64,000 bases of DNA from Psettodes erumei (taxonomy: Eukaryota > Chordata > Actinopteri > Pleuronectiformes > Psettodidae): the NCBI GenBank assembly GCA_016785225.1, contig JAFBJZ010000635.1:4799501-4863500 (forward strand), read 5' to 3'. The number at the start of each line of letters is the position of its first letter. The stretch's first letter is position 1. Below the pieces are notes generated by a model, which was given only the letters and a program-made list of their open reading frames with translations, searched no databases and had not been told where the DNA came from. Below, in pieces: positions 34,180-44,275 of this stretch. The translations under genes and the position numbers were made by a program.

Positions 34180-34400
34180 CCCCTTCCCCCCAGCTTGAAT
34201 TTTATATTGATAAGTTAATCTTCAACATCATTGATCCCGACTCCTTAGCTATGCATTTCAATTAAAGCGGAGGAGCATCAAAGTGAAGAGTTTAAAGGTC
34301 AAGCAGAACCTAATGTTGAGGCCTGATTGAACAGAAGGTCAGGGCAGATGACTAACAGTGCAGCTGTTGTCCTCAGCATAGCCTTTACTTTATTATTTCG
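34180..34400. promoter_or_regulatory. Candidate conserved element, intron 7
   Basis: Repeat-free and almost CpG-free, with TTGATAAGTTAATC, TTTCAATTAAAG, GCATCAAAG (TCF/LEF-like) and AAAGGTCAA (nuclear-receptor half-site). Inference from composition. Confidence 0.25.
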
Positions 34401-34735
34401 TTTTTGATAAGGAGGAAACGCTGTATTTAGGACCTATGAAGTCGGCAGGTGAAATGTTCATCACGGCAGAAAAAGTGGCCGCCCGCGGTTTGCGATGGCG
34501 CAGCCGATAGCCGAGTGATGTCTGACTTTCAGCTGTAATTTAGAAACACGCGGCGCTGCGACGTAAAAGGCAGAGCAGATATCTCCCCCTTGAAGTAGCA
34601 GGAGTCAAAGCAAATATAAAGAGAGGAAATGGGTGGAAGGGGAGCGACTAAGATAAGGTTCAGCCCATTGAACTGCCTCTGATCACAGTGGGATCTAATC
34701 TGTGTCCAGAGGCAGAGGAGCATTGACACCAGCCA

Positions 34736-34790
34736 GAGGTGGTGGTGGTGGTGGTGGTGGTGGTGGTGTAGCAGTGGTGGTGGTGGTTGG
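34736..34790. repeat. (GGT)n trinucleotide repeat
   Basis: Ten units to 34768, then a short break and five more. Confidence 0.95.
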
Positions 34791-35130
34791 GGGCAGACAG
34801 ACATACTGCTGGCTTTGGAAGTTTTTTGAAGGGCCACTGCCAAAACTGATGTTGACTGCACTCAAAGTGCCAAAGGCGATATTTTCAGTATGCATTAAGT
34901 GCTTTTCATTTTGATCACTTTCCAGGCCAAAATCTTTTTTTTTTTTTTTTTTTTAATATTTATAAATTCTTGTCGAAGTGGAAAAGCATCCGACACAGCA
35001 TTTAATCCATCATGGGGTATCATTACTCCATCAAAACCAGGGGAAAAATATTGCACTGGATGGATAGTTTTAATTTCAAAATGGATGTGACGTGAATTCA
35101 TTTTGACAAGGCAATAATAAACGAGGCCGT

Positions 35131-35215
35131 GCAGCCATGCTAGCAGCCATGCTAGCAGCCCTGTGAGCCTGTGTCTGGGCACCGCTAATGCTAACGCTAG
35201 CACGCTAGCTGTGAC
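35131..35215 (+). repeat. GCAGCCATGCTA tandem and GCTAGC cluster
   Basis: Two perfect 12-nt units (35131-35154) plus a partial third, followed by four further GCTA(A/G)C motifs ending GCTAGC at about 35203-35208. Confidence 0.7.
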
Positions 35216-36137
35216 AATGCTGTCGGTTGGTGTGTTTACATGCTAATTAGCGCTAAATGCTAAAAAAAAAAAAAAAGGGGGGGCCCAAGTGAAATAAACC
35301 TCTGAGAAAGTGAGTGAAGGATGCTGGGAAATGTAGTGACGTCAGGTCAAGGTCACAAAATCATTGTGCATATATGTTACGCACAACTTATACAAAATGT
35401 TAGATTTAATGAATGCATAACTTTCAGACCGTTAGTCCAGGATGAATGATCATCAGGCATGTGGCTAATTCACTACAGCCAATTACACTGTGATTTCCAA
35501 AAGAAAGCTGAGGAACTGTTACACTACTGTGAACACCGTCCTGACTGAACTAATTACCTGCCTGCTGATTATGGGGCATCCATCCAAAGAAAATACACTT
35601 TCCGCCAAGAGTTTTCACTTTAATCAGTGATTCAGTGTGTTGGTTGTTTTTTTTGTTTTTGTTTTTTCTCCTTGTGCAGCACTTGCAAATAATTGGAGGA
35701 ATTTGGGGGATTTGAGCTGAAATTCGTTTGATGTTACACTTAATTTCTTGATGAATTTGCACTCAGCCTCCATTGGCTCATTAAGCCGAGATGGAAGCAG
35801 ACATTAACCTTGCAGATATTTGTGGTGTTACTTCGCAAAATAAGCCTCTTAATATTACCCCTGGGGGTGGGGGGTAAATTCAGCCTTTTTTTTTTTCTTT
35901 TTTTTTCCAGACAGTGGATCTGAGTTAAATGTCACTACTGTGACAGTAGTTAACATGGGGCTTCATTAAAATTGCATGCAGTCTTTAAAGGGGCAGTTAA
36001 TCAAAACTGAAAAGGAGAGGAAAAATGCGTCATTACAGAACGTTCAGTGAACAGATGCCAGTTTTGCCTGATACTTGTTAAGAGTTAATCTTAATGTTTC
36101 AGTCGTAGGTGGATGAAGCTCAGTGAAAACAGAAGCT

Positions 36138-36162
36138 TGTCTGGTTAGCTTAGCTTAGCTTC
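36138..36162 (+). repeat. AGCTT/GCTTA short tandem, possible MITE remnant
   Basis: GGTTAGCTTAGCTTAGCTTC resembles the arm of the element at 58820, without other recognisable parts. Confidence 0.3.
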
Positions 36163-36690
36163 TTTCCCCTTCAGTTTCAGTTTTCTTTTTTCAACTTGAC
36201 TTTGTTTCCAAGATCTGTGTGTGTGTTTGTGTGTGTGTGTGTGTTGTTTTTTTTTCCTCCTTTTCCACACAAACAGTTAAATAATTCACACTTCAATCAC
36301 AAGTCAATATCATCAGCAGCCCCTCTTTAGGCTAATGGATCAAGGTCTGCTGTGCGTTGTGTTCGGCGCTGAATTGACGAAGACTCACACAAACCTTAAT
36401 CCATTAAGTCAGGGCGGTGATTGATGGACACACAGCGGGGAGAAAAACAAACACATTTTCCTCATTGGCTGTTTATTTGCCTATACCGGCTCCATAACCT
36501 TTAAAATGCTCACTGAAGTAAACACGGGGCCTTAGAACTAATTATATTTCTTTGAAATGGGCGATTAAGTCAGATTTTACCGCTGCTGTCGCTTCATGAA
36601 AATCTGCTTCACGCTGCATTTGGTGGGTTAATTTTATTGATAAATTATTGGCAATAATATCAGTCCCCCCCTGTCTCTTCCTCTCTCCAG

Positions 36691-36780
36691 ACGATGAGCA
36701 GTCGTTTTTTCCCGCACGACGTCATCCTCACCGATGCCGTCCTCAGTCTGGACGAAGACTCGGTCCTCTCGACCAACGAG
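36691..36780 (+). CDS. ext1: ext1 exon 8 with the GT64 DxD motif (residues about 545-574)
   Basis: The exon is 90 nt, phase 0/0. The acceptor CTCTTCCTCTCTCCAG and the donor GAG|GTGAGT are both strong. The peptide TMSSRFFPHDVILTDAVL is followed by SLDEDSVLSTNE. D-E-D aligns with human residues 565-567, the metal/UDP-binding DxD of GT-A folds, so the motif is preserved. In published structures of EXT1-EXT2 the GlcNAc transfer is, as I recall, attributed mainly to EXT2, so this site in Ext1 may serve structure more than catalysis. Confidence 0.97.
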
Positions 36781-38008
36781 GTGAGTCGCCGCCGCTCGCT
36801 TATCAACGCAGCTTTCCGCGCTTTTTTTGCGAAAGCGCTGAGCCGAGACGCCGATGCCTTATCGGCAAAATGAGGCGAGACGGCCTCGCTCCCCGGAGCC
36901 GAGGCCGCCCGGACGCCGTCCTCGCACATCTGGATCGGTATCTAACGTGCAGCTGAAGTAAAGGAAGCGATTAAGCGTGGCCGCCTGCCTGGAATCAGAC
37001 TGTTAGCTTAGCTGTCCCTACAGACGACCAGCTTTTTTTTTTTTTTCTGGCGCGACGTGTAAATGCGTCATAGAAAGTTCTGAAAGATCGAGCCCTTGAT
37101 TTCAGACACAGGGAGACGAAAGCAGCTTCTGAATTTAGCCAATCGAGCTAACGCGAGCGCCGCCAGTTGGTTGAAAACAGTTTTCGGCTAAAGCTGCATG
37201 TCACAGGCCAAAAAAAAAAAGTTACCCCTCGTATCAGAAAAAAAATGTGAAGCTGGGTTTCATTCTGACACGTCTCAGTTTGTCCGCTTGGCTGAACATC
37301 CTTGAACAAGCGAGACGGAAGTCGGGCTTATTGTTCGCCGGGTGAACGCCGGGAGTCTAAACTCTCTCCCGTGTCGGATAAAGACCGTCTGAGACGTGTC
37401 GAGCAAACTTTGCAGAATTGTACTTTAATATTTATTTCACTTTACTTTGACAGAAATAAGTGCTGGGACGCTCGCCAAAAATGAGTTTGGAAACAACTGA
37501 CTGCACAACAGGCTGTGCGGAAAAAGTCAAGGGACCCCAACACTTTTGCAGGACTCCGGCCAGTGAAAGTTTGCCTCCGGCAGTGTTTCTATAACCAGCT
37601 GCAGTCTGCATGGTTTTATGTCAGCCAGTGGCAAAAGGTGGTGATATCTTAACACAGTATTGATCCTTGCTGAAATGAGGCAGTCGGTCCACGCAGAGCC
37701 ATGAATACCATTCATTACAAATGAATTGCCTCGGTTCGCCGTGCGAGAGGTGCGAAATGTGCTTCGCCTTTAAAAGGCAAATGCATCGGGTGAAATTAAA
37801 CTTGGGCAGGGCGATTGGAGCGGTCCAGCAAAGCTCCAGACGAGGACATCAGGCCGAGAACGAAACGAAAGAGCTGTCGTCGCAGACATCATCGCCGTTG
37901 ACGAGGATCAGTGACTCACAGTGCGGCCGGGACATTTGAAACCCAGTCTTAATTAAATTAGTGTGCGGCGTTCGGAGAGATCCTGTTAAAATCTCTTAAA
38001 TTTACCAC

Positions 38009-38160
38009 AGGAGAAGCAAAGAAGGGAGAAGGGGGAAGAGACAGGATGAAAGGACAACGTCAAGACACGAGAGAAGGGAAGGGCGACGAAATGAAAACAA
38101 AGTGAGAGGGAAAAGGGAAAGAGGAGGGGAAGGAAGAAGGGAAAATGAAGGATATAGGAA
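38009..38160 (+). repeat. Purine-rich (GGAAA/AGGG) tract, intron 8
   Basis: Irregular A/G-rich sequence with GGGAAAGAGGAGGGGAAGG-like words; few pyrimidines over 150 nt. Confidence 0.8.
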
Positions 38161-39602
38161 ACGAGGAAACGAGAGAAGTCGAGGAGCTGGCTGAAAGCGG
38201 CTTAATGAAAAACAAAGTGCTTTCACAGAGTCGGGAGTTTTGTGTCCGTATCGAAACTCAAGTGACCTCACCTCTGAAACAGCCTGGACTTTTACACCCG
38301 CCCCTGTTTAAGAACCAATCAGAAACCAGCGATTGGTCTGCATCGTCAGGGGAGGAAGTAGTGTTTTCTAATCCTGATGCTCTGACAGTGTCGAGCTTTC
38401 GAAAACCGCACAAGTTACACAAGTTATTTTCCTTCGTTTCAATGGTTCAGGTTCAAAGGTTGTGTTTTTAATTTGCAAGTGATGTGGTGAAGTTCTGCAG
38501 AGAGGAAGCAGTTCTGTTCAGGTGCATATCTTGCAGGTGATCCGTTCGTTCATCCTGTTACCGAGGTGACTCTCCTTTTTATCCTTATTCCTCGTGTTTC
38601 CATACAGTTTGCACATTTAAAATGGCTCATTACCTAAAAGCTCGTCCCCGGTCCTAAATCCAGAGCTCCTGCTTTCCGAGTCATTACAGGTAGCCGCCTT
38701 GTTTGGCTACAGATTTTTTCAGCGAGTAAAAAGATGTGATCCATAATGGATTGTGAGGCCCAGTGAGCCCGAGAGATCCGCTATATCTTTAAACTCCGAG
38801 ATGTTTTATTGATCGGAGCAAGTCAATGTTCACCTTTTCTACGCTAATGGGATCACAATTACACTTTATGGCACCGCAATTTGCGGGCACGGCGTTACGA
38901 GCGACTTTCCGCGACTAAACTTTTATGGGCCTGTGTTGTTGTTGTTTTTTTTTTTTAAAAAATCTGAAACAAGAGGAAGAAGATGTGAGAGAGAGAGAGG
39001 AGTCATAAAGAGGACGTGGACTGAATCTTCACCGCGCTCGCCAACCCGTCGCTCTAATTGCCCTTTTAACTCGCTGAGGGGATTTATTGAAAGGAGATGA
39101 AATATGTCAAGTGAGTGAAAATGTGCAAGACAGAACATTATATTTTTATTAGGAATTCTCATATTATTATACCGCAGAGGAAGAATGGCTGTGCCAGTTT
39201 CATAATGACATTGTTTCAGCTCATTAAATGTTTGGTTTCCCCATGAAGAGAGATTAGAGAAGGGAACACGAGTGGAAAAAAAAAAAAAAAAAACCTGACA
39301 AAGCTTTTGTCTCTTGTTGGGCGGCCAAGCGAGCCGCTGCCTCGCGCCCTTTGGAAGACATTTTCGACGCGGCGGGTATGGAAATTGTGTTCCGGCGGCG
39401 GCAGAATTTTGATCCCCCTTCTCGCTGCGTCGACGTCGGGTTCCTGCACTTTTTAAAGCAATTATCCTTTTCTCCAGTGCGGATGCAATCATGAATTCAT
39501 CAAAAAGAGGTTGATAATGGCCTTTTCTACCTAACGCACAGTTGACACTTTCCGATACTGTGCTAATAATATATAATATAACATTAAAAGCATCTGGTTT
39601 TT

Positions 39603-39690
39603 GCAGGGGTGGCATGGTGGTGCAGTGGCTCTGGGTTTGAACCCAGTCATGCTGCCCAAAAAAAGTGGCTAATTGAGTGTTGATTAACTG
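39603..39690 (+). repeat. tRNA-SINE-like fish repeat fragment
   Basis: GGGGTGGCATGGTGGTGCAG then TCTGGGTTTGAACCCAG (a B-box-like GGTTTGAACC) and GTGGCTAATTGAGTGTTGA. This is the order of the common fish 'GGGCGGCACGGTGGTGCAGTGG ... GGTTCGAACCC' repeat with most of the middle deleted. Confidence 0.55.
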
Positions 39691-40464
39691 TTACACACAG
39701 CCTGAATATGCACGACACGCACAAAATGTGCACATCATTAGTATTTAGTGTGTTTGGGCGTACGGGGTTTAGTGGCAGGCCGCGGTGCAGCGCCGCACGT
39801 CAACGCTAATATTTCAAACTTTCATAAGAGGAGCCGCGAGCAATCTCTGGGGAAAGTTACTTGACACCACATAATTCTGAGCGGCTGACAGTTTGACAGG
39901 ACAGGAGCGCCGGTTTTTAAGTGTCGGGAGAACCGCGAGGGCACATTAAGAGCCGTCCACACCAGGACGGAAACGACGCACCGCCGACAGGAGCTGTAAT
40001 TCAAAAAGATGTTGCAGGCCGCGGCCCGTAACCGCGGCGCGGACCCGGCCGCTCGTCCCACACCGAAACTTCATCAAAGCCTGCGGCAGCTCCACAACGG
40101 CTGGATACAAACTCCAGTTTAAGATGCATTTTTCTTCACTTTCATCACCCTCCCCAATATCAGATGGAGGTTGACAGTCACAGAGGGTGGGGGTGCAAAA
40201 AGAGACAGATCGAAAACACAGCTTCTCCAGACGCGTTTGAAAAGGCGGCACGCTCTAAAATATGATGTAACACCTTTTCATCTCATAACATTGGACACGC
40301 TAAGTCCAAGCGTCGGGAGAGATTTGTAACAGATCTATTGCTGGATTGACCCCCCTGCTCCTCGGATCAATTTTGGCCTTGCAGAATCCATTAGTATGTA
40401 TTACACACCGGGTGGGGGGGCGTGCAGGAAAATTGTACTAAAAGTTATATAAGAGAAGTGTTAT

Positions 40465-40500
40465 GAAATATATAAATATATATATATATATATATTATAA
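40465..40500. repeat. (AT)n run, intron 8
   Basis: AT alternation with an AAAT break; able to extrude a hairpin. Confidence 0.85.
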
Positions 40501-40651
40501 AAATCATAATATATGACAAAACTATTCAAGAAGATGGACCAGGTCTGCATCTTTAACCGCTGACCCAAAAATCAGCTAAAAGTCGTGTCCCCGGTTGGAC
40601 AAAACGTCCCCAATTTTGTCTTTAGTCCCCAAAAGTCACCTAACCCAGATC

Positions 40652-40655
<4 letters not shown>

Positions 40656-40701
<46 letters not shown>
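40656..40701. repeat. (CA)n microsatellite, intron 8
   Basis: 46 nt, pure. Confidence 0.97.
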
Positions 40702-40702
<1 letters not shown>

Positions 40703-40811
40703 CCCATCACAAAGAGCTTTTTAATCCCTGAAGGCAAACTGATATTTACATGATATCATTAATCCTTTCAGCACAGCTGTGGAGACATCTGACACATCTC
40801 ACTTACAGTAT

Positions 40812-40812
<1 letters not shown>

Positions 40813-40850
<38 letters not shown>
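40813..40850. repeat. (AC)n microsatellite, intron 8
   Basis: 38 nt, pure. Confidence 0.97.
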
Positions 40851-40851
<1 letters not shown>

Positions 40852-40987
40852 CTATCCGTTCATCAGGGGTTACGCTCAGCATGGCAGCTCCAACCTTTCT
40901 CTCGGCTCAGCGCCGGCGCTTTACAGTAATTGCTCATGCGATTCGTGACAGACGCCGCGAGGTATCGCTAAAGAACATCCACTTTCG

Positions 40988-41050
40988 GCGCCCCCCCCAC
41001 CACCACCCCACCCCACCCACCACCCCACCACCCCCACCCACCCACCCCCG
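40988..41050 (+). repeat. C-rich CCCACC tract, intron 8
   Basis: Irregular CCCACC/CCACCC units; the minus strand is quadruplex-type. Ends about 270 nt before exon 9. Confidence 0.8.
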
Positions 41051-41319
41051 ACTCCTCTCTCTCTACCTCCACGATTCTGGTAATTAATTTTCTCCCTCGG
41101 CTCCCTCGCGACGTTGTGTGTGTGCTGATCCTCCTTCCTCGCCTCAGCGGCGTTTTTTTGAATTCAGAAGAGGATCCCCGGGTTCGGGTCGCTCCGGCTC
41201 CTTCAAGGTCGCCGGGCGCTCGAGAACGCAACACGCTCTCTTCTTCGCGGGGGGAGCGAGGCCGGAGAGGGATCAGCTCACCGGTGCCACCTTTCCTCTT
41301 CCTCCTTCTGCTCCCCCAG

Positions 41320-41480
41320 GTGGATTTCGCTTTCATCGTGTGGCAGAGTTTTCCCGAGCGCATCGTGGGCTATCCGGCGAGGAGCCACTACTGGGACGGC
41401 TCCAGGTCCCGCTGGGGCTACACCTCCAAGTGGACCAACGACTACTCCATGGTCCTGACAGGGGCGGCCTTCTACCACAG
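41320..41480 (+). CDS. ext1: ext1 exon 9 (GT64 domain, residues about 575-628)
   Basis: The exon is 161 nt; it starts in phase 0 and ends after two bases of an arginine codon. The acceptor is CTTCCTCCTTCTGCTCCCCCAG, the donor CAG|GTACAG. It encodes VDFAFIVWQSFPERIVGYP, then ARSHYWD and WGYTSKWTNDYSMVLTGAAF, the most conserved GT64 core. Only a few residues differ from human EXT1 (T to I, F to Y, NSKE to GSRS). The preceding intron is the largest of the nine complete ones (4539 nt). Confidence 0.97.
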
Positions 41481-41838
41481 GTACAGGAAGTCAGGTGACG
41501 TGCGTGATTTACGTTTGAGGACTTGAAGCGAGAATAAGCAAAGGCCTGTTTGTAAACCGCATTAAAATTCACCTCTCGCCAATCCCGTTTGATTTCGTTA
41601 CCGAGGTAACAGAACAGGAAGTGAGATAACACGACCCCCACACACACACACCCCACCCCCACCCCTTTGTTATCTCATAAAGTGATTGTCAAAAACACAA
41701 AGCTGGGACTGAAAGACGAGAATTAAAAAAAAAAAAATACTCCACCAAAGTATTAAGCAGAGCGGCAAATTGCGCGGCGAGGAGCGTCGCTGCTCTCCGG
41801 AGGGGTTTGAAGGATCTTGTCATGCAGATAAACAGCAC

Positions 41839-41845
41839 TCGCTCT

Positions 41846-41898
<53 letters not shown>

Positions 41899-41936
41899 TC
41901 TCTCTCTCTCCTTCTCTCCTTTTCTCTCTCTCTCTC
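41839..41936 (+). repeat. (CT)n tract, intron 9
   Basis: About 98 nt of CT/TC with occasional CC and TT. Confidence 0.95.
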
Positions 41937-42046
41937 CATCCCTCTATCTGCTCTACTCAGCTCTTTAGTCCTTTTGTTATTTAGAATCTGAAAATGGCAA
42001 CGTGAGGCAGGAAAAAAAATGAGTCAGACGGCGAGGAGGAAAGGTG

Positions 42047-42048
<2 letters not shown>

Positions 42049-42094
<46 letters not shown>

Positions 42095-42121
42095 TGGTGG
42101 TGGTGGTGATGGGGGGGGGGG
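42049..42121. repeat. Compound (GT)n-(GGT)n-G10
   Basis: GT to 42093, five to six GGT units, then a G run. Confidence 0.95.
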
Positions 42122-42253
42122 CAGGAGACCTTGGCAGCGAGCGAACAGAGATGACAGTGATCTAGTGCTCCCGTGCTGCTGAGAGTGCAACACAGGATCG
42201 AACAACTAAAAAAAAAAAAAAAGGGAAAGATATGCAAAACTATGCTCACGTGT

Positions 42254-42283
42254 CTCTTCTTCTTCTTCTTCTTCTTCTTTTTT
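42254..42283 (+). repeat. (CTT)n serving as exon 10 polypyrimidine tract
   Basis: About nine CTT units and T6, ending about 23 nt before the exon 10 acceptor AG. Confidence 0.9.
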
Positions 42284-42306
42284 GCGTGTCTGCCTGTGCG
42301 CGTCAG

Positions 42307-42478
42307 ATACTACCACCACCTGTTCACCCACCACATCCCGGCCGGCCTGCTGACCATGGTGGACGTCATGGCGAACTGCGAGGACATCCTGATGAACTTC
42401 CTGGTTTCGGCCGTCACCAAGCAGCCGCCGATCAAAGTCACGCAGAAGAAGCAGTACAAGGAAACCATGATGACCCAG
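42307..42478 (+). CDS. ext1: ext1 exon 10 (GT64 domain, residues about 628-685)
   Basis: The exon is 172 nt; one base completes the arginine codon and 57 codons follow. The product starts YYHHLFTHHIPAGL and holds NCEDILMNFLVSAVTK and KVTQKKQYKETMM. N-C-E-D-I is the conserved GT64 motif with the acidic pair near the acceptor site. The polypyrimidine tract is largely a (CTT)n microsatellite about 25 nt upstream of the acceptor GCGTCAG. The donor CAG|GTGGGG is weak, and (CA)n follows 17 nt into the intron. Confidence 0.97.
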
Positions 42479-42494
42479 GTGGGGGTTGTCGTTA

Positions 42495-42521
42495 CACACA
42501 CACACACACATGCACACACAC
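42495..42521 (+). repeat. (CA)n just after exon 10 donor
   Basis: CA units with one TG interruption, starting 17 nt after the exon end. Confidence 0.93.
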
Positions 42522-42584
42522 CTTGTGCTGGAGAAGCTTTAGGCGACAAACAGCCCTGACCTTCTCTTTGGAAGAGCCTTACAT

Positions 42585-42632
42585 GTTGTGTGTGTGTGTA
42601 TGTGTGTGTGTCTGTGTGTGTGTATGTGTGTT
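42585..42632. repeat. (TG)n, interrupted, intron 10
   Basis: TG with TA, TC and TT interruptions. Confidence 0.92.
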
Positions 42633-43065
42633 TGTGCATGGTGTGGCCAGCGCCGTGTCAGGTTCTGATTGATGGCCTGACCAAAGGCAGGATGATGACT
42701 CAGCAGTATGGACTCAGTGATTAATGTCTTAATTGTGAAGGCAGCACGGCAAACCAAGATTTACTCCCTCCTTCCTTCCTTCCCTCGCTCTCCCTTTTTT
42801 TTTTCTTTCTTTATGTGTGTGTCTTATCCCCCCCCCCACACACACACACACACACACCGCCCCCCCACCCCTGATTTGTTACTTTGCTTCAAGCAACAGC
42901 AAATAGACATTTAACGGGGAGGAGGTGGAAGGAGGCGGCGTCTCTTCAGAAACTTCGACCGGTGAAATGAAGTTTCCATGAAGTCACTGAAGTCGTGACT
43001 CGCGGTTTTTTTTGTTGTTGTTGTTTTTAAATTCAAAGTGCCGAACCACTTTTTTTTCAGCACCC

Positions 43066-43068
<3 letters not shown>

Positions 43069-43115
<47 letters not shown>
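43069..43115. repeat. (CA)n microsatellite, intron 10
   Basis: 47 nt, pure. Confidence 0.97.
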
Positions 43116-43117
<2 letters not shown>

Positions 43118-43434
43118 ATGCAGTTGATTGGGCGTTAAAGTCGAACCCAAGCGCTCTGTCCTCTGACATGAAGCGTCAAAGCCTCCACAGCTGATTTACA
43201 GTTATCAACCCAAACGGTGGGAACCCGGCTCTGTTACTACGAGCAACACTTCCTGTTTACGTCCAACATCGGGCGGAGCTTCGGCAGCGAGGACGATGAC
43301 TTTTTTTTTTCTGCTGTGTCCAGGCCTTTAACTCGTGTTGCTTTTTACCTCAACATTTATTTCGGCACCTCGGTGAAATAAACTCGTGATGTTTTCCTCT
43401 CCTTTCTCCCCACCTCTGTCTCTCCAAACCAAAG

Positions 43435-43620
43435 GGCTCCAAGGCGTCCCGGTGGGCCGACCCAGACCACTTCGCCCAGCGCCAGACCTGCATGAACGCC
43501 TTCAGCCACTGGCTGGGCTTCATGCCCCTGGTGCACTCGCAGATGAGGCTGGACCCCGTGTTGTTCAGGGACCAGGTCTCCATCCTGAGGAAGAAGTACA
43601 GGGACATCGAGAGGCTGTGA
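43435..43620 (+). CDS. ext1: ext1 exon 11, C-terminus and stop (residues about 686-746)
   Basis: The exon has 186 coding nt: 61 codons and TGA. The acceptor is CTCTGTCTCTCCAAACCAAAG, slightly weakened by the purine-rich end. It encodes GSKASRWADPDHFAQRQ, then HWLGFMPLVHSQMRLDP and VSILRKKYRDIERL. The terminal motif is a hallmark of EXT1 and shows no ER-retrieval signal. Human has TSRASRWADPDHFAQRQ and SWFGYMPLIHSQMRLDP. Confidence 0.97.
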   Translation, partial: GSKASRWADPDHFAQRQTCMNAFSHWLGFMPLVHSQMRLDPVLFRDQVSILRKKYRDIERL

Positions 43621-44275
43621 ACACCCGGGGGGGGTCGAGGGTGTGTGTGCGCACGTGTGTGTCTCGGGCGCTGACTGCAAACGATGTGTGTGCGATTCTG
43701 AACGCACACGTGCACCGGACATATAAAAACGATGAAGCACTGGAGGTGAGCATAACTGTGCATTTCTATGAAGACAAAAAAAAAGAGAAAAAAACACACA
43801 CAAAACAAAAAACACTGTGTGTGTGCGCATGTGCACACGTCTGTGACGAGTACACAACAATGCATGGATACACATGCAACAAAGACGCGCTGGAGGAGGT
43901 CACAGTCATACAGTACGTGTTGCATGGTTTGAAAAAAAGACGTAACGTGTTTGAATTTTTTTAAAAAACAAACAAAAACAAAAACAGATGTGTTCCCCGT
44001 GACCGGAGGAGTACGCCGTATATTTCTGGAAAAAAAAAAAGAGATTTTGGTTGTGTAAAGGAAGCGGCGTGTGAGGGGGGTGTGTATGTACAGGACGGAC
44101 ACGTCACGGACACGTCAGGGGACGAACTTCAGCGTCTTTGTCTCCACCCCCCACCCCCAAAAAAAAGACACCCGGCGACGACGGCAACACACAATGTGTA
44201 TACTAGTGTAGATTTTCAGCAGCAGTTCCAGTCTGTACCAAGCAAATACAAAATAAAGTAAAGTTACTGTTCTGC
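43621..44275 (+). other. ext1: ext1 3' UTR (approximate end)
   Basis: About 655 nt follow the stop codon before the first AATAAA and a likely cleavage region. The UTR is purine- and A-rich, with A8-A10 runs near 43779, 43962 and 44031 and scattered GT/CA dinucleotides, and no long open frame on the sense strand. The end point is inferred from the poly(A) signal only; longer 3' ends using AATAAA sites near 45083 are possible. Confidence 0.65.
44252..44257 (+). promoter_or_regulatory. ext1 polyadenylation signal AATAAA
   Basis: Canonical hexamer 632 nt after the stop. A T/GT-rich stretch (TTTTCTTTTTGTTGTTTTG) at about 44307-44325 fits a downstream element. It is the first AATAAA after the stop codon that I see. 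Confidence 0.7.

Larger units (their letters stand above)
32567..36690 (+). other. ext1 intron 7
   Basis: 4124 nt. CA/TG tracts cluster in its first 900 nt. A low-CpG, possibly conserved stretch lies at 33770-34400, (GGT)n at 34736-34768 and a GCTAGC-rich tandem at 35131-35215. A perfect ACTACTGT inverted pair with a 1-nt spacer lies at about 35933-35949. No exon recognised. Confidence 0.75.
36781..41319 (+). other. ext1 intron 8
   Basis: 4539 nt. Contains a purine-rich tract at 38009-38180, a possible conserved block at 37520-37800, a tRNA-SINE-like fragment at 39603, an AT run at 40465-40500, two (CA)n tracts and a C-rich block at 40988-41050. No exon recognised. Confidence 0.75.
41481..42306 (+). 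other. ext1 intron 9
   Basis: 826 nt, mostly simple sequence: (CT)n at 41839-41936, (TG)n and (GGT)n at 42049-42121, A14 at 42208 and (CTT)n before exon 10. Confidence 0.8.
42479..43434 (+). other. ext1 intron 10
   Basis: 956 nt. (CA)n begins 17 nt after the donor, then mixed TG at 42585-42632, short CA at 42838-42857 and (CA)n at 43069-43115. No exon recognised. Confidence 0.8.
21286..44275 (+). other. ext1: ext1 gene, exons 2-11 plus 3' UTR (exon 1 upstream of window)
   Basis: Ten exons with canonical AG/GT borders keep one open frame and end at TGA 43618-43620. All ten lengths and phases equal those I recall for human EXT1 exons 2-11. Intron lengths are 1960, 2816, 2205, 2916, 714, 4124, 4539, 826 and 956 nt. 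The first codon of exon 2 is split, so a coding exon must lie upstream, beyond the large intron 1. The product is the heparan sulfate co-polymerase: an N-terminal anchor and most of the GT47 domain in exon 1 (not seen), the end of GT47 in exons 2-4, a linker in exon 5, and GT64 in exons 6-11. EXT2 and EXTL1 are the alternatives. The motifs HN(S/T)FCLVPRGRRLGS, KKQYKETMM and the C-terminus RKKYRDIERL point to EXT1. Confidence 0.96.

Noticed and set aside
38923..39615. 230-codon minus-strand frame in intron 8
   Set aside because: Contains an F run from the poly-A tract at 39277-39293 and NNNN from TTG repeats; no recognisable domain and no splice context.
43350..44102. 250-codon minus-strand frame over exon 11 and the 3' UTR
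   Set aside because: Shadow of the conserved ext1 exon and of A-rich UTR sequence; low-complexity F/C/H-rich product with no known domain.
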